The translations under genes and the position numbers were made by a program. A DNA stretch of 64,000 nucleotides from Roseofilum acuticapitatum BLCC-M154. Its GTDB lineage: Bacteria; Cyanobacteriota; Cyanobacteriia; Cyanobacteriales; Desertifilaceae. The notes below the pieces were generated by a model. That model did not search any database. It was given only the letters and a program-made list of their open reading frames with translations, and had not been told where the DNA came from. The stretch is taken from positions 62,001 through 126,000 of the forward strand of contig NZ_JAQOSP010000116.1 in assembly GCF_030068475.1 (NCBI RefSeq). Direction: 5' to 3'. Shown here in pieces: positions 17,065 through 26,581 of the stretch (its first letter is position 1; each line of letters opens with the position of its first letter).

Positions 17065-18564
17065 ATGCCCCAACTCCTCGTGCAACAAACCCAAATGGGA
17101 CAAAGCCAAGCCTACCTCGCCTCCGTCACCCTCGAATGGCTTGCCAACCATGTCCGGTTTGCCCACCAACTGCCCCTCTTTCAAGACAAATTCGACCCCC
17201 AAACCCACAACCCCATCCGGGATGCCGAAACCATTGAACAATTGCAACAGCGGCCCCTCGACTGGTCGCGCCAAGCCCCCCTCGCCCAATATCTGGCCGT
17301 GCGTCCCAACCACAAATTCCCCCCCATCCTGGCCGTCATCAGTCCTCCCTGGGTCGATGAACCCCATGCTCCTGAATGGGACAGCCAAGACCGGGCTACT
17401 GAGTCTGCCGCCCAATTCACCCCCCTAGATCTCCACCCCACCCTGGGCCAGCTCAACCTCGATCGCAGCGTCTCCCTTTTTGCCCTCGACGGCCAACATC
17501 GGCTCATGGGCATCCAAGGACTCATGGAACTGATCCGCACCGGTTCCCTGCCCAAATACAAGAAAAACAAAAAGCCCACCGGCTCCAGCATCACGGCTGA
17601 AGACCTCTATCAGCACTACCCCATCGCCCCCAGTCAACTGCAAAACCTAGCCCAAGAAACCATCGGCCTAGAGATCCTGCCCGCCGTCCTCCCTGGGGAA
17701 ACCCGCGACCAAGCCAGGGGGCGCATCCGCTCGATTTTCGTCCATGTCAACCTGATGGCCGTGCGCCTGAGTGCTGGTCAACTGGCGCTCCTGAATGAAG
17801 ATGACGGCTTCTCCATTGTCGCCCGTCGTATCGCTGTTCACCATCGCCTACTGAAAGCAGAGAGCGATCGCCACCCCAGAGTCAACTTCGACAGCGCCAC
17901 CGTCTCCGCCAAATCCACTGTTCTCACCACCCTCCCCGCCCTCAAAGACATGGCCCAAGCCTATCTCCAGCATCCCTATCCCCACTGGAAACCCACCGAC
18001 AAAGGACTGATCCCCCTGCGTCCCGAAGATGAAGAACTCGATGAGGCGATCGCCACCCTCTCCAGCCTCTTCGACCACCTGGCCACCCTTCCCAGCTACC
18101 AAGCCCTCGAAACCGGAGCCTTATCTACCGACCTGCGCCGCTTCAGCTTTGAGAGCATGGATGGCAAGGGTCACATGCTCTTCCGTCCCGTCGGTCAAAT
18201 TGCCCTCGTTCGGGCGATCGGTATCCTCGTTTACCAACACCACCTCAGCTTAACCCGCATCTTCACCCAACTGTACACCTACGACACCCAAGGCGGCTTC
18301 AGTCACATCGATCACCCCGAATCCCTCTGGTACGGCATCCTCTTCAACCCCACCAAAAAGCGCATCCAAGTCTCCGGCCGAGATCTCGCCACCCGTCTGA
18401 TCATCCACCTCATCAACGACACCCCCGATCCCCTAGAAAGGGCCCAACTCCGCCAAGACCTCGCCAACGCCCGCACCTTCCAAGACAAAGCCCTCAACTT
18501 CGACGGTAAACTCGTCCACCCCCGGCAACTCACCCTCCCAAGTCAACTCAAAATCAAAAATTAA
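17065..18564 (+). CDS. DGQHR-domain protein (DndB-like)
   Basis: The 499-residue protein carries the DGQHR motif near residues 141-145 (FALDGQHRLMG), which defines the family that includes DndB, the regulator of DNA phosphorothioation operons. A second conserved stretch is IFVHVNLMAVRLSAGQ near 230-245. No dndA/C/D/E gene is visible, so this is a stand-alone homologue of unknown role. It sits upstream of a restriction-methylation pair in the same direction, but its C-rich, higher-GC coding sequence contrasts with those AT-rich genes, so it probably has a different origin. Confidence 0.75.
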   Translation: MPQLLVQQTQMGQSQAYLASVTLEWLANHVRFAHQLPLFQDKFDPQTHNPIRDAETIEQLQQRPLDWSRQAPLAQYLAVRPNHKFPPILAVISPPWVDEPHAPEWDSQDRATESAAQFTPLDLHPTLGQLNLDRSVSLFALDGQHRLMGIQGLMELIRTGSLPKYKKNKKPTGSSITAEDLYQHYPIAPSQLQNLAQETIGLEILPAVLPGETRDQARGRIRSIFVHVNLMAVRLSAGQLALLNEDDGFSIVARRIAVHHRLLKAESDRHPRVNFDSATVSAKSTVLTTLPALKDMAQAYLQHPYPHWKPTDKGLIPLRPEDEELDEAIATLSSLFDHLATLPSYQALETGALSTDLRRFSFESMDGKGHMLFRPVGQIALVRAIGILVYQHHLSLTRIFTQLYTYDTQGGFSHIDHPESLWYGILFNPTKKRIQVSGRDLATRLIIHLINDTPDPLERAQLRQDLANARTFQDKALNFDGKLVHPRQLTLPSQLKIKN

Positions 18565-18708
18565 CTCTTCACCCTCTCCGTGTCCCTCCGTGGTATATCC
18601 GCTTCAAATGTGTCAAAATAAATTCACACTGCAAAAATAACAACAGGACAGAAAACCTAGGGGCCGGCGATCGCAATTCTTGCTAGTATTTAACTACACT
18701 ATTTTTTC

Positions 18709-19746
18709 ATGATTATGGAAAACTATACTAGAGATATCACCACCTTACAATCTCAGGCAACCCTTTGGTGGCCTGACACTCTAAAAAAACAAAATACAGC
18801 CATCAGTATTTTACCCAGATTACTAGAAACACAGGATGATTTTATTGCCCTGTTACAACTTAATAAAAGTAGTCCTACACAAATTTTTAATTTAATTAAA
18901 GCAGCCAATTTTCCTGCCAATTTATTTCTTAAGCATTTATGTATTCTTTCTGACTATGGTGGAGAACCTATGCAACGTCTAGGAAAAAGCTTTACCCATA
19001 TTTTTACCAAAACTGATTACACAGGAAAGCGAGTTATGGATTATATGTGGCGAGGCAACAGTTATCAGTATCTTTTTGAGTCAATGCCTGTTAAAAATTT
19101 GAGTAATGCAAAACTTCATATTGATGGTCGTGGATTACAAAAAAATAAACCTTTAGATGGACTTAAACGTGATATGGTTATGGTATTGCTACATGCCAGC
19201 ACTTCTAATGTATCAGATCGAGCGGGTTTAGATAATTGTCTGATTGGTTCTTTACTTGGGGATGAAGTTGCATTACAGAATTACATCCGACAAAGATATA
19301 TCGTTGTTAGCCGTATTACAGGTGGCTCAAATGCAAATTCTATGGGACAATTAGCCCAGAATTATGTTGTTGAATATTTAAAGCAAAAACTGGGAAATCA
19401 ATTAGATATTATCAGTAATAGTTCAATTGAAATAGAAACTCAACATCACAAGCAAACCATACCTTTTGATATAGTAGTCAGTAATCCAAACAAAAAAGTT
19501 GGTATTGAAGTCAGTTTTCAAGTGACTACAAATAGCACTATAGAGCGTAAAGCTGGTCAGGCGGCAACCCGAAAAATGATGATCGATGAAGTTGGCTATA
19601 AAATCGCCTATATTATTGATGGAGCAGGAAATTTTCAGCGCTCTGCCGCTATTTCTAGCTTGTGTCAGAATAGTGATTGTACAGTGGCTTATTCCGATCA
19701 AGAATTTGATGTTTTGGTTGATTTTTTGCGTGAGACTTTACTATGA
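18709..19746 (+). CDS. Putative type II restriction endonuclease
   Basis: The 345-residue protein has no clear family motif at the start. The C-terminal third has a plausible PD-(D/E)xK core: Asp in PFDIVVSN near residue 253 and Glu in VGIEVSFQV near 267, the usual D(X)n-ExQ/ExK spacing. Its stop overlaps the next methyltransferase start by four bases, typical of restriction-modification pairs. Size, order and overlap recall the BanI/HgiCI group (GGYRCC), but this is from memory and untested. Coding sequence is AT-rich compared with the DGQHR gene, suggesting horizontal transfer. Confidence 0.7.
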   Translation: MIMENYTRDITTLQSQATLWWPDTLKKQNTAISILPRLLETQDDFIALLQLNKSSPTQIFNLIKAANFPANLFLKHLCILSDYGGEPMQRLGKSFTHIFTKTDYTGKRVMDYMWRGNSYQYLFESMPVKNLSNAKLHIDGRGLQKNKPLDGLKRDMVMVLLHASTSNVSDRAGLDNCLIGSLLGDEVALQNYIRQRYIVVSRITGGSNANSMGQLAQNYVVEYLKQKLGNQLDIISNSSIEIETQHHKQTIPFDIVVSNPNKKVGIEVSFQVTTNSTIERKAGQAATRKMMIDEVGYKIAYIIDGAGNFQRSAAISSLCQNSDCTVAYSDQEFDVLVDFLRETLL

Positions 19747-21029
19747 TCCGTTTTATTGATATTTTTGCTGGTATTGGGGGAATGAGACTGGGTTTTGAGA
19801 AAGCCTGTAACGATTTTGGCGTAGACTGTGAATGTGTCCTGAGTTCGGAAATAGATAAAAAGGCAATTGAAACTTATAAACTCAATTTTGGACAGGAACC
19901 CTATGGAGATATTCAGAAAATTGATCTTGTCCCTAACTTTGATTTTCTGCTGGCAGGTTTTCCCTGTCAACCCTTTTCGTATGCTGGTAAGCAAAAAGGG
20001 TTTGGTGATACTAGGGGAACCCTATTTTTTGAAATCGAAAGACTACTGAAGTCTTATCAACCTAAAGGGTTTCTTTTAGAAAATGTTAGAGGTCTGACCA
20101 GTCACGATAAAGGTAGAACATTTAAGACTATTATTCATCGTCTAGAAAAATTAGGCTATGGAGTCAGTTATTTATTGTTAAATAGTAGCAATTTTGGCGT
20201 ACCTCAAAATCGTATTCGTATTTATATTATAGGGGAATTAGGAACAAAACCCATTCTCACACTGAAGTCTGATCGAGGTGCTACCGACTCCCATTCTTTT
20301 AAAAAAGAGTATTATCAAACCAGTCTTTTTAATCAAGGTAAATATCTAGTTAAAGTTAAATATATTTTGCAAAAAAAAGTATCAGAAAATTATTTTTTGT
20401 CGCCACAATTTGAACATCAGCTATATAATGCTGTTCAGGGTCAATGGGAAAAACTCCATGGAGTTCGTTTAATTGATTTTCGCGGCGGAAATTCTCTACA
20501 TTCCTGGGATTTAGGGATTAAAGGTGAGTGTAGCGAAGATGAAAAAGATTTTATGAATGCCTTGATAGCCCATAGAAGGCATAAAAAATTTGGAGTTCAC
20601 CAAGATGGAAAAAGTTTAACTTTAGAGCAAATCAGGACTTTTTTCCATCGAGATAACATGGATAAGATTATCGACTCGCTTATTCAAAAGAAATATTTAA
20701 AAGAAGTTGAAGGTAAGTATAATCCCGTGAGTGGGAATATGTCCTTTGAGGTGTTTAAATTTCTCGATCCAGAGAGTATTTCTATCACTCTGACTTCATC
20801 TGATGCTCATAAGTTAGGTATAGTCCACAATAGGAGACCGAGACGAATAACGCCTCGTGAATGTGCGAATTTACAAGGTTTCCCAGAGAGTTACAGGATT
20901 CATCCAGATGATAGTGCAGCTTATAAGCAGTTGGGTAATACCGTAAGTGTGCCAGTTATTCAAGCTATTGTAGCCGATTGGATCGAGAATAATTACTTAC
21001 ACAAAAGCAACGTTGCCCATCAAAGTTAA
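19743..21029 (+). CDS. DNA (cytosine-5) methyltransferase of a type II system
   Basis: The 428-residue protein has the C5-methyltransferase motifs in order: I (FIDIFAGIGGMRLGF), IV with catalytic Cys (AGFPCQPFSYAG, near residue 75), VI (LLENVRG), VIII (NFGVPQNRIRIY), then the target-recognition region (about 200-370), IX (RRITPRECANLQGFP) and X (YKQLGNTVSVPVIQ). It should protect the host from the nuclease encoded just upstream. The variable region holds an extra helical insert (about 255-330) that may set specificity. It is AT-rich and part of the same transferred unit. Confidence 0.95.
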   Translation: MIRFIDIFAGIGGMRLGFEKACNDFGVDCECVLSSEIDKKAIETYKLNFGQEPYGDIQKIDLVPNFDFLLAGFPCQPFSYAGKQKGFGDTRGTLFFEIERLLKSYQPKGFLLENVRGLTSHDKGRTFKTIIHRLEKLGYGVSYLLLNSSNFGVPQNRIRIYIIGELGTKPILTLKSDRGATDSHSFKKEYYQTSLFNQGKYLVKVKYILQKKVSENYFLSPQFEHQLYNAVQGQWEKLHGVRLIDFRGGNSLHSWDLGIKGECSEDEKDFMNALIAHRRHKKFGVHQDGKSLTLEQIRTFFHRDNMDKIIDSLIQKKYLKEVEGKYNPVSGNMSFEVFKFLDPESISITLTSSDAHKLGIVHNRRPRRITPRECANLQGFPESYRIHPDDSAAYKQLGNTVSVPVIQAIVADWIENNYLHKSNVAHQS

Positions 21030-21078
21030 TCCTGAACCAATGATTGTATGTTGACCACTTTTCTGTGTAAACACCCGC

Positions 21079-21924
21079 TTAGAGCGCATCCAGGAGCGCC
21101 CGACGCATCACCCCGACGGGAACTGGTTCATCGAGCCAGATCTGGAGGGCGGCAGCTCCTTGCTGAACGAGCATTTCTGTGCCATCAATAGTGAAGAGAT
21201 CGAGCGATCGCCCCAATTTCAACAACTGAGTCGGACGGGGATTATAAATCAAGTCGTATACTATCGCTCCCTTGGGCAACTGAGCCAATAGTTCCTGCTC
21301 TACCGGAGTAGCATTAACATGGGGAGACATACCTATGGGTGTGGTATTCACCAACAAGGTGGTCTCAGAGAGCAGCTCCGGTAACTCATGCCATAAATGG
21401 ACAATTACAGGATCTGACCAACTCTGTTGAAAGGCTTGCAAGCGCTCCAGATTCCTTCCCACCACATGCACTTGCTTAACCCCTAACTCGAAACAACCCG
21501 CCACTACTGCTCGCGCCGATCCCCCATTGCCTAAAATCACCACTTGTGATTCTGACCACTTCTGGCGCTCTTCTTTCAAGGGGGCAATAAATCCCAGCAC
21601 ATCTGTATTGGTTCCTTCCCATCCTCGCTCCGTGCGCCAAACCGTATTCACAGCACCCATGGCTTGGGCTAGTGGAGAAATCTGGGATAGATAGGGCATG
21701 ATGGCCTGTTTGTGGGGAATGGTAACATTAAACCCAACCACGCCAACGGCTTGAAATCCCTCTAGAACAATGCCCAGTTGCTCTTGTTTGACGGGAAAGG
21801 GGACATAGACGTAATCAGCCCCTAGATGGGAAAGGGCGGCATTTTGCATAATAGGCGATCGCGAATGCTTAATCGGATCGCCAATAATGCCTAGTAACCG
21901 GGTGGTTCCTTGAATCTCATGCAT
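21079..21924 (-). CDS. aroE: Shikimate dehydrogenase
   Basis: The 281-residue enzyme reduces 3-dehydroshikimate to shikimate with NADPH in aromatic amino acid synthesis. It shows the substrate pocket IGDPIKHSRSPIMQNAAL, the catalytic Lys in FNVTIPHKQAI, an NADPH-binding VILGNGGSARAVV and the late GTEMLVQQGAAALQIW. I start it at ATG 21924 (MHEIQGTTRLLG), not at the TTG 36 bases upstream. Divergent from the GAF protein; the two starts are about 95 bases apart. Confidence 0.96.
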   Translation of the reverse strand: MHEIQGTTRLLGIIGDPIKHSRSPIMQNAALSHLGADYVYVPFPVKQEQLGIVLEGFQAVGVVGFNVTIPHKQAIMPYLSQISPLAQAMGAVNTVWRTERGWEGTNTDVLGFIAPLKEERQKWSESQVVILGNGGSARAVVAGCFELGVKQVHVVGRNLERLQAFQQSWSDPVIVHLWHELPELLSETTLLVNTTPIGMSPHVNATPVEQELLAQLPKGAIVYDLIYNPRPTQLLKLGRSLDLFTIDGTEMLVQQGAAALQIWLDEPVPVGVMRRALLDAL

Positions 21925-22018
21925 GGGTTTAATCTCTCGCCAAAAGAAGGCCTTGTACAATCAGGGTATCATTGAGATTGATTGCATAGCTAAATCCGTT
22001 CAGATCAGGTTGTACGAT

Positions 22019-24862
22019 ATGATCGCCCATGAGAGCCACTCCCTGACTCCTTCTGCCAAATACTCTACTGGCCTCGATTTGGCCAGGGGAATGAAAGCCA
22101 AAACCCGGAATTATCGCACCCTGATTTCCACTGTGTTTTTCTGGACTTCTGCCCATCCTCTGCTGACGATTAAGGTCTGCCAGGTGATTGCAGATGCCGA
22201 AGATGCGCCTATGATTGGTCGCGAAGAAGAATGGATTTCTAACTTAGTGCAAAGGGAATTAATTCAGAATTGGGAAAATCATGAAGAATTAAAGCATTTA
22301 CGCAGTATTCGCGATCGCCTCTTACAGCCGCAACTGGTAACCTTGAATCTGCTTAAATTGTATAAAAAAGTATTGGTAGAACAGACAATACTGGCTAACG
22401 AAAGTCCGGAACAGCGAGAGTTACGGACAATGGGGTTAGTGATGCGGGAAGAAGGAAAGTTATTAATCCATAACCGTATTTATGCGGGTATTTTCAATAC
22501 TCAATGGGTGGAGCAGGCGATCGAAACCATCGAAACGGAGCTAGAAGTTGATGAAACGGAATTCCTGAAAACCTTTACCCAACTAGAGCGCAAATTACTC
22601 GTTTCTCAAGTCGATTTCCTCTCTGAAGGTCAAACCCCGGAAGAAGGTCATCAATCCGCCCAAGCGCTTTATGAAGTGCTGCGAGATGTGACTTCTACGG
22701 TAGGGCAGTTGCTCCGAGCCGAGCGAACCACCATCTTTTTGCTCAATGACGAGAAAACCGAGTTATGGTCTTTAGTGGCTCAAAATGAACAGGGTGAATT
22801 TTTGGATATTCATGTGCGAGTGGGTGAGGGAATTGCGGGAGGAGTAGCCCAATTGAAGCGGGTGATTAATATTCCTAATAATGTTTATGATGACCCCCGA
22901 TGTAAGTTGGTGAAGGAATACGATCAAAAGTATAATTATCGCACTCGAAATATTTTAGCTTTTCCCATTTTAGATGAGCAAAAGAATGTGGTAGCCGTTA
23001 TTCAATTGCTCAATAAAATTCAGCCCAAAATCGGCAATACTCAATCAAGCCAAGTGCAAGGATTTACCCGCAAAGATTTAGAGCGCTTGGTCAAATGCGT
23101 GCTTCCCATTCGGCAAATTTTACAAGCTTGTCAATCCTCCTATAAAGCGACTAAAAAGTTACGCGCAACTGCGGCACTTACGGAAGCGACGCGATCGCTC
23201 GATCAGATTAACCTCGATACTCAAACCGTCTTACATCGGGTGATGAATACGGCGAAAAAACTGATGAATGCTGACCGCTCTACCCTGTGGTTATACGATC
23301 CTCAAGCTGGGGATTTATGGACAGAATTACCCGGAAAAGGTAAAGTTCGGTGTCCAATTGGGGTGGGATTTGTCGGTGAAGTTGCCCAAACCAAACACAC
23401 CCTCAATATTCCCTTTGACCTCTACAACGATCCCAATGCGGAAAATGCTAAACGCACCGATGCCCAAACCCGCTATCGGACTTGTAGTTTGCTCTGTATG
23501 CCCATCGAAAGTCCGGAAGGGGAATTACTCGGTGTGACTCAATTGGTCAACAAACGTAAACCGGGTAATCATCCTGAATATAATAAAGACGATTGGCCGG
23601 CAGTTCCCGATTATTTGAAAGCGAGTTTTGACCGCAACGATCAACAAACCATGCAGTTATTTAATGAACGGGTAGCCGTACTGCTTCAGTTCATTAGAAG
23701 CCATGAAACCTTGAAAAAACAAGCCCAAATTAATCCCATTGAGGTGACCCAACAAAGCTTGATTCTGCTCAGTCAAATGGAGCTGGATCGCACTTCTAAT
23801 CAGCAGGCTGCTTATCATTCTTTAGTGCATTTTCTCCAACCGTTACATCGTTCTATTGAACAGGCGATCGGGGTGGCTAAAGCAACTCTATTTATTTTGG
23901 ATTCTAGCCGCCATCAACTCTGGTCTGTGGTTTTAGATGCCGAGAAAAACCCTAAGTTTATTACGGTTTCTACAGAGCAAGGGTTAGCGAAGACTATTGT
24001 CAGTACCCAAGACTTTAAGGGAACGAATAAATTAGGGAATTTAGCCGATCCGCTTGTGGTTCAAGGGGCAGGGAAACTGGCTAATTATAGTCAGTTATTT
24101 CTCTTTCCTCTCATCAGCGATCAAAAGGAATTAGTGGGAGTGGTACGCTTATTTAATAAACAAACTGACGGCCGTCTCGATCCCAAAGGATTTAACCGTA
24201 GTGATGCCGATCGCCTTCGGGAGTATACCCAGTTAATTACGCCTATTCTCCAAGGCTTCCAATCCTTCTATACTGAGATTCCGACTCTGAAAAAATCAGG
24301 TCTCATGGTCGATCCGTTAACTCATGCTCTGAATCTAATTAAAAGCAGTAGCAGTTCTGAAGAAGAAATCATTCGTAATGTGATGCAAGCGGCTAAAACT
24401 TTAACGGATGCTGACCGTTCTACCCTTTGGTTAATCGATCGAGCGAATAAACAGTTATGGACGAAATTGCCTCAAAGTGATGGCTCTTTAATTGATATTC
24501 GTATTCCGATGGGAGAGGGATTTGCTGGTCGTGTTGCTCTGACGGGACAACCGTTGAATATTCCTTTTGATTTGTATGATTATCCGGGATCGGAAATTGC
24601 CCAACAAACGGATAAAAAGACGGGTTATAGAACCTCTAGTTTACTCTGTATGCCGGTGTTATCCAAAGATGGGCAACCCTGGGGAGTTACCCAGTTAGTG
24701 AATAAGCGTAAATCAGGACAGTTTGCTGCCTACGATCCCAGCACTTGGCCCCAAGCTCCAGAACAATTTAAGACGAGTTTTAGTGTTAAGGATCAAGAGG
24801 ATATGGAGGTTCTAAATGCCCAGGTGGGAGAGGTTTTACCTGGAATTTTAGAGGAGAGTTAG
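22019..24862 (+). CDS. Multi-GAF protein with AAA-like (AAA_35) C-terminal fragment
   Basis: About 947 residues. Residues 30-115 (VFFWTSAHPLLTIKVCQVIA, WISNLVQRELIQNWENHEE) resemble the winged-helix end of cyanobacterial AAA-like (AAA_35) proteins, without the ATPase. Then four GAF domains follow: about 215-360, 405-540, 575-720 and 770-905. GAF2 and GAF4 are near-duplicates (DADRSTLWL, LNIPFDLY, SLLCMPV, GVTQLVNKRK). GAF3 is more diverged. No kinase, cyclase or phosphodiesterase output is present, so it probably acts by protein contact, perhaps binding cyclic nucleotides; that is inference. I start it at ATG 22019 (MIAHESHSLTP) because an upstream frame would overlap aroE. Confidence 0.8.
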   Translation: MIAHESHSLTPSAKYSTGLDLARGMKAKTRNYRTLISTVFFWTSAHPLLTIKVCQVIADAEDAPMIGREEEWISNLVQRELIQNWENHEELKHLRSIRDRLLQPQLVTLNLLKLYKKVLVEQTILANESPEQRELRTMGLVMREEGKLLIHNRIYAGIFNTQWVEQAIETIETELEVDETEFLKTFTQLERKLLVSQVDFLSEGQTPEEGHQSAQALYEVLRDVTSTVGQLLRAERTTIFLLNDEKTELWSLVAQNEQGEFLDIHVRVGEGIAGGVAQLKRVINIPNNVYDDPRCKLVKEYDQKYNYRTRNILAFPILDEQKNVVAVIQLLNKIQPKIGNTQSSQVQGFTRKDLERLVKCVLPIRQILQACQSSYKATKKLRATAALTEATRSLDQINLDTQTVLHRVMNTAKKLMNADRSTLWLYDPQAGDLWTELPGKGKVRCPIGVGFVGEVAQTKHTLNIPFDLYNDPNAENAKRTDAQTRYRTCSLLCMPIESPEGELLGVTQLVNKRKPGNHPEYNKDDWPAVPDYLKASFDRNDQQTMQLFNERVAVLLQFIRSHETLKKQAQINPIEVTQQSLILLSQMELDRTSNQQAAYHSLVHFLQPLHRSIEQAIGVAKATLFILDSSRHQLWSVVLDAEKNPKFITVSTEQGLAKTIVSTQDFKGTNKLGNLADPLVVQGAGKLANYSQLFLFPLISDQKELVGVVRLFNKQTDGRLDPKGFNRSDADRLREYTQLITPILQGFQSFYTEIPTLKKSGLMVDPLTHALNLIKSSSSSEEEIIRNVMQAAKTLTDADRSTLWLIDRANKQLWTKLPQSDGSLIDIRIPMGEGFAGRVALTGQPLNIPFDLYDYPGSEIAQQTDKKTGYRTSSLLCMPVLSKDGQPWGVTQLVNKRKSGQFAAYDPSTWPQAPEQFKTSFSVKDQEDMEVLNAQVGEVLPGILEES

Positions 24863-24883
24863 GTGGGGACTTTAGGGTAGGGT

Positions 24884-25465
24884 CTATCGGGAAGACAACC
24901 ACTGAGCGTCGGGTTCTAAAATCCAGAGGGTATACTCTGGAGAATTGGGAATAATGATAATTTTATCGCCTTTTTGGGCGAGACGTAGGGCGATTTCTGA
25001 GGCTTGATGAATATCAGAAAAAGTTTTAAATAGGCTGTAATATTGGTTGTCAAATTGGAGGGCTTCTAGGTCATCGTTTAAGTCGGGAACTTTAATATAT
25101 CCGAGCTGATAGACTTCTGGATCGTTGAGAATTTTATAGGGAGGTTCAGGAGGATTGGCAGGGGTTTGAGTTTTCTCTGATTTTTTTTCGGAACGGGAAA
25201 CGGGAGAACCTTGGGCTTCTTCGACCCAAACAGCGCTTCCTTTGGGAGTCGGGGTAATGATGACTTCATCTCCTCTTTTACTGAGGCGTTGGGCAATGGT
25301 TTCGGCGCGTTTGCTGTCTGTAAATACTTGAAATAGACTGTAGTAGCGTTCGTTGACTCGAATGGCAGCAATGGCATGATCTAAGTCGGGTACGTTAATC
25401 CGACAAGGTTTATATTGACTGCGATCGCTGAGAATTTGGTAAGAGGTGGCTGGGGAATTGACCAT
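24884..25465 (-). CDS. Unknown protein with two tandem copies of a ~75-residue domain
   Basis: The 193-residue protein has no recognised family. It is an internal duplication. Unit 1 spans about residues 9-82 and unit 2 about 109-184; both run YxIL(S/N)D, then VPDL, then YYSLFxxF(T/S)D, then (L)xxxGDxxII(I/T)P and end in (V)W(V/I). A charged, proline-rich linker (about 83-108) separates them. There is no signal peptide or membrane segment. Each unit resembles a small alpha/beta fold. The gene is convergent with the GAF protein. Confidence 0.7.
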   Translation of the reverse strand: MVNSPATSYQILSDRSQYKPCRINVPDLDHAIAAIRVNERYYSLFQVFTDSKRAETIAQRLSKRGDEVIITPTPKGSAVWVEEAQGSPVSRSEKKSEKTQTPANPPEPPYKILNDPEVYQLGYIKVPDLNDDLEALQFDNQYYSLFKTFSDIHQASEIALRLAQKGDKIIIIPNSPEYTLWILEPDAQWLSSR

Positions 25466-25539
25466 TATAATTTAGAGAGAGATAGATTCACGGCTTTTAT
25501 TTATTGTAAAAGCGGTTGGTCAGAATGTCTTAAGGAAAA

Positions 25540-25896
25540 TTACAGATTTTGATGGACGATCAACCGATTGCCATCGGGATCGTAGGTATAGATTTCCTGA
25601 CCATGGGAAGCGGTTTGAATTTCTCCAGGAGGAGGATAACCTAAATGATGTAAGTGGGCGATCGCCTCCTGAATGTCTTCAACTTCTACACATAAACTCA
25701 TTGTGCCTGGGGTAGAGGACTGAAATTCCTGGCGATCGCGGGGCTGAAATATCCCCAAGCGCAACCCCCCAACGACAAACTCTATATAAACCCCTGGAAT
25801 TTCTCCCTGTGCTTGTGTCTGGAGCAAGCCGCTATAAAAAATTTTGAGCTGTTCTAAGTTTTCCGTTGCGATCGTAACCCAGAGTTCGGAAACCAT
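25540..25896 (-). CDS. VOC (glyoxalase/bleomycin-resistance) family protein
   Basis: The 118-residue protein has one VOC module made of two beta-alpha-beta-beta-beta halves. MVSELWVTIATENLEQLKIFYSGLL opens the first half; EIYTYDPDGNRLIVHQNL closes the second and carries a likely metal or substrate glutamate-position equivalent. The substrate cannot be inferred. It is followed on the minus strand by no close partner; a DnaJ-type gene lies ten bases upstream in the same direction, so the two may be cotranscribed. Confidence 0.85.
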   Translation of the reverse strand: MVSELWVTIATENLEQLKIFYSGLLQTQAQGEIPGVYIEFVVGGLRLGIFQPRDRQEFQSSTPGTMSLCVEVEDIQEAIAHLHHLGYPPPGEIQTASHGQEIYTYDPDGNRLIVHQNL

Positions 25897-25905
25897 GTTA
25901 CTCCA

Positions 25906-26280
25906 CTAATCCAACCAGTTTTGCATATCCCGGCTATGGTGACGAATATAATCATCCAGCACCCGGTTATAATCTTCTCTTGTGGCTTGTGAAAAGCCAG
26001 AGGACTGATAAGCCTGTGGTTCAGGGGTTTTTGCTTGTCTCCAAGGGCGATCGCCCCCATGCACCGATGGCATCATCCAATTTTGTTTTGACTTGAGTTG
26101 CTCATAGGCTCCATTAAGCTGTTTAATTTTTTCTTGGGCTTTGTTATAGAGGCGGGGATGATGCACAAAGCGGTCAGGATGCCAGACCATCACTAAATCC
26201 TTGTAGCTTTCGTGAATTTCCTCAAAACTAGCGTTAGGGGCCACTTCTAGAATCTCATAACAGTGATGTAAGTGACGCAT
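25906..26280 (-). CDS. J-domain protein
   Basis: The 124-residue protein starts MRHLHHCYEILEVAPNAS. Its J domain (about 5-70) has the HPD tripeptide (MVWHPDRFV) needed to stimulate Hsp70 ATPase, and KIKQLNGAYEQLKSK in helix IV. The C-terminus lacks zinc-finger or client domains; it ends with an RPWRQAKTPE linker and a short helical tail. It is a specialised DnaK co-chaperone. The start at 26280 is supported by AGGAG eight bases upstream; an in-frame TTG 42 bases further up is unlikely. Confidence 0.88.
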   Translation of the reverse strand: MRHLHHCYEILEVAPNASFEEIHESYKDLVMVWHPDRFVHHPRLYNKAQEKIKQLNGAYEQLKSKQNWMMPSVHGGDRPWRQAKTPEPQAYQSSGFSQATREDYNRVLDDYIRHHSRDMQNWLD

Positions 26281-26581
26281 AACGACAACTCCTGTCGAGA
26301 AATAAAGAATAGTTTGCAGCAAATTAGGTCAGTTCAGGGACTTTCCACACATCAGTTCAAAAAACATTGCGTTTCCAGTTTTTATTTAAATTAACTTCAC
26401 AGAAGGATTAGTAACTTGGATTACCGAATGTAAGGCATACGTTACAAACTCAAAGGCTAAAAAAAGTTGAATCTCTACCAGAAACTGGGAATTCTCTGCC
26501 AGAATAGACAGTTGGCGATCGCCAAGCGACTGGGCAGGAGTATCGCCCTTAATCAACCTATAACCAGGATCTGGAGCAACC
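26281..26581. other. Divergent intergenic region, J-domain gene / aminotransferase
   Basis: About 300 bases. A minus frame reaching into the aminotransferase gene has no family signature. Promoters for both directions are expected; none is distinct enough to place. Confidence 0.5.
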
